55,336 bases of DNA, taken from the NCBI GenBank assembly GCA_016180925.1, contig JACPAH010000005.1:1-55336 (forward strand), read 5' to 3'. Below the pieces are notes generated by a model that searched no databases, had not been told where the DNA came from, and saw nothing but the letters and a program-made list of their open reading frames with translations. This DNA comes from Candidatus Aenigmatarchaeota archaeon (GTDB lineage: Archaea > Aenigmatarchaeota > Aenigmatarchaeia > GW2011-AR5). A program made the translations under genes and the position numbers. Positions 55,311 through 55,336 of this stretch are shown one piece after another. How positions within the stretch are numbered: the first letter of the stretch is position 1; every line of letters starts with the position of its first letter.

Positions 55311-55336
55311 AGCAGGCGTATGCTAGCTATGCTCAT
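55240..55336 (-). tRNA. tRNA-Val(CAC), 5' end cut by the window, with a 30-nt intron in the T-loop
   Basis: Seen: 3' acceptor strand CGAGCCC with discriminator A, anticodon arm CCTGC-TTCACAC-GCAGG, T-stem GCAGG/CCTGC. The T-loop reads TTCGAA, then an insert at 55254-55283, then T. BHB-like: TCG pairs with CGA (the fourth pair is mismatched), bulges AAA and TTT, inner stem AAGCGC/GCGCTT. Removal gives TTCGAAT, the standard T-loop. The D-arm lacks an obvious GG, so a further intron may be present. Confidence 0.75.

Overview
The window reads as one continuous stretch of an archaeal chromosome, probably from a small-genome DPANN-type archaeon. The evidence is the set of archaeal informational and lipid genes (Pelota, TruD, Pth2, FEN-1 with a PCNA-binding tail, aEF-1beta, EndoQ, CDP-archaeol synthase CarS), the AMP phosphorylase / ribose-1,5-bisphosphate isomerase pair, TATA boxes close upstream of genes, heavy use of ATA and AGG/AGA codons, several surface genes that look like S-layer proteins and archaeal lipoproteins, and tRNA genes with bulge-helix-bulge (BHB) introns. 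The exact phylum cannot be fixed from sequence alone. No rRNA and no CRISPR array were seen.

Layout. 0-3.4 kb: small housekeeping and membrane genes, one tRNA and a membrane-bound regulator. 3.4-12 kb: the major S-layer gene, a lipoprotein, a Yip1-like protein, a membrane glycosyltransferase and two back-to-back AglB-like membrane proteins. 12-18.2 kb: RNA-processing genes (TruD, Pth2) and membrane-lipid or glycan genes (CDP-alcohol phosphotransferase, DedA, CarS, three glycosyltransferases). 18-25 kb: aEF-1beta, FEN-1, two VapBC-like modules, a second large S-layer-like protein with dockerin repeats, and a pilin. 25-30.6 kb: an overlapping four-gene operon for AMP/nucleoside salvage (R15P isomerase, AMP phosphorylase, phosphoglycerate mutase, ATP-cone nuclease), then a tRNA-thiolation pair (TtuA-like and a GG-ending ubiquitin-like carrier). 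30.6-34.6 kb: four intron-rich tRNA genes, a frameshifted zinc carboxypeptidase and Pelota. 34.7-42.1 kb: a run of unknown surface genes ending in a 1603-residue membrane protein with a lytic-transglycosylase-like domain. 42.2-48.9 kb: an accessory block made of a GC-rich segment of bacterial character, a VapBC pair, a DUF63 protein, one tnpB and one solitary transposon end. 48.9-53.7 kb: four tandem lipoproteins that share a module with the 1603-residue protein, one of them with a LysM-like domain. 53.7-55.3 kb: EndoQ (frameshifted), DUF192 and a truncated tRNA.

Three signals stand out. First, all seven tRNA genes are interrupted, most of them at non-canonical sites (D-arm, anticodon stem, variable loop, T-loop), and most junctions fit BHB geometry base for base. 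Second, a family of short perfect hairpins, typically CAAA-N4-loop-N4-TTTG and arranged in pairs with a 6-nt spacer (often AGATNN), fills intergenic regions, sits on two TTG start codons together with their Shine-Dalgarno sequences, and has entered at least one tRNA intron. Third, the 35-54 kb surface genes look like one dispersed system (transglycosylase, LysM, shared beta modules, lipid anchors) split by the accessory block.

Five genes carry single-base frameshifts. Some lie at homopolymers, so residual assembly indels are possible and must be separated from real decay.
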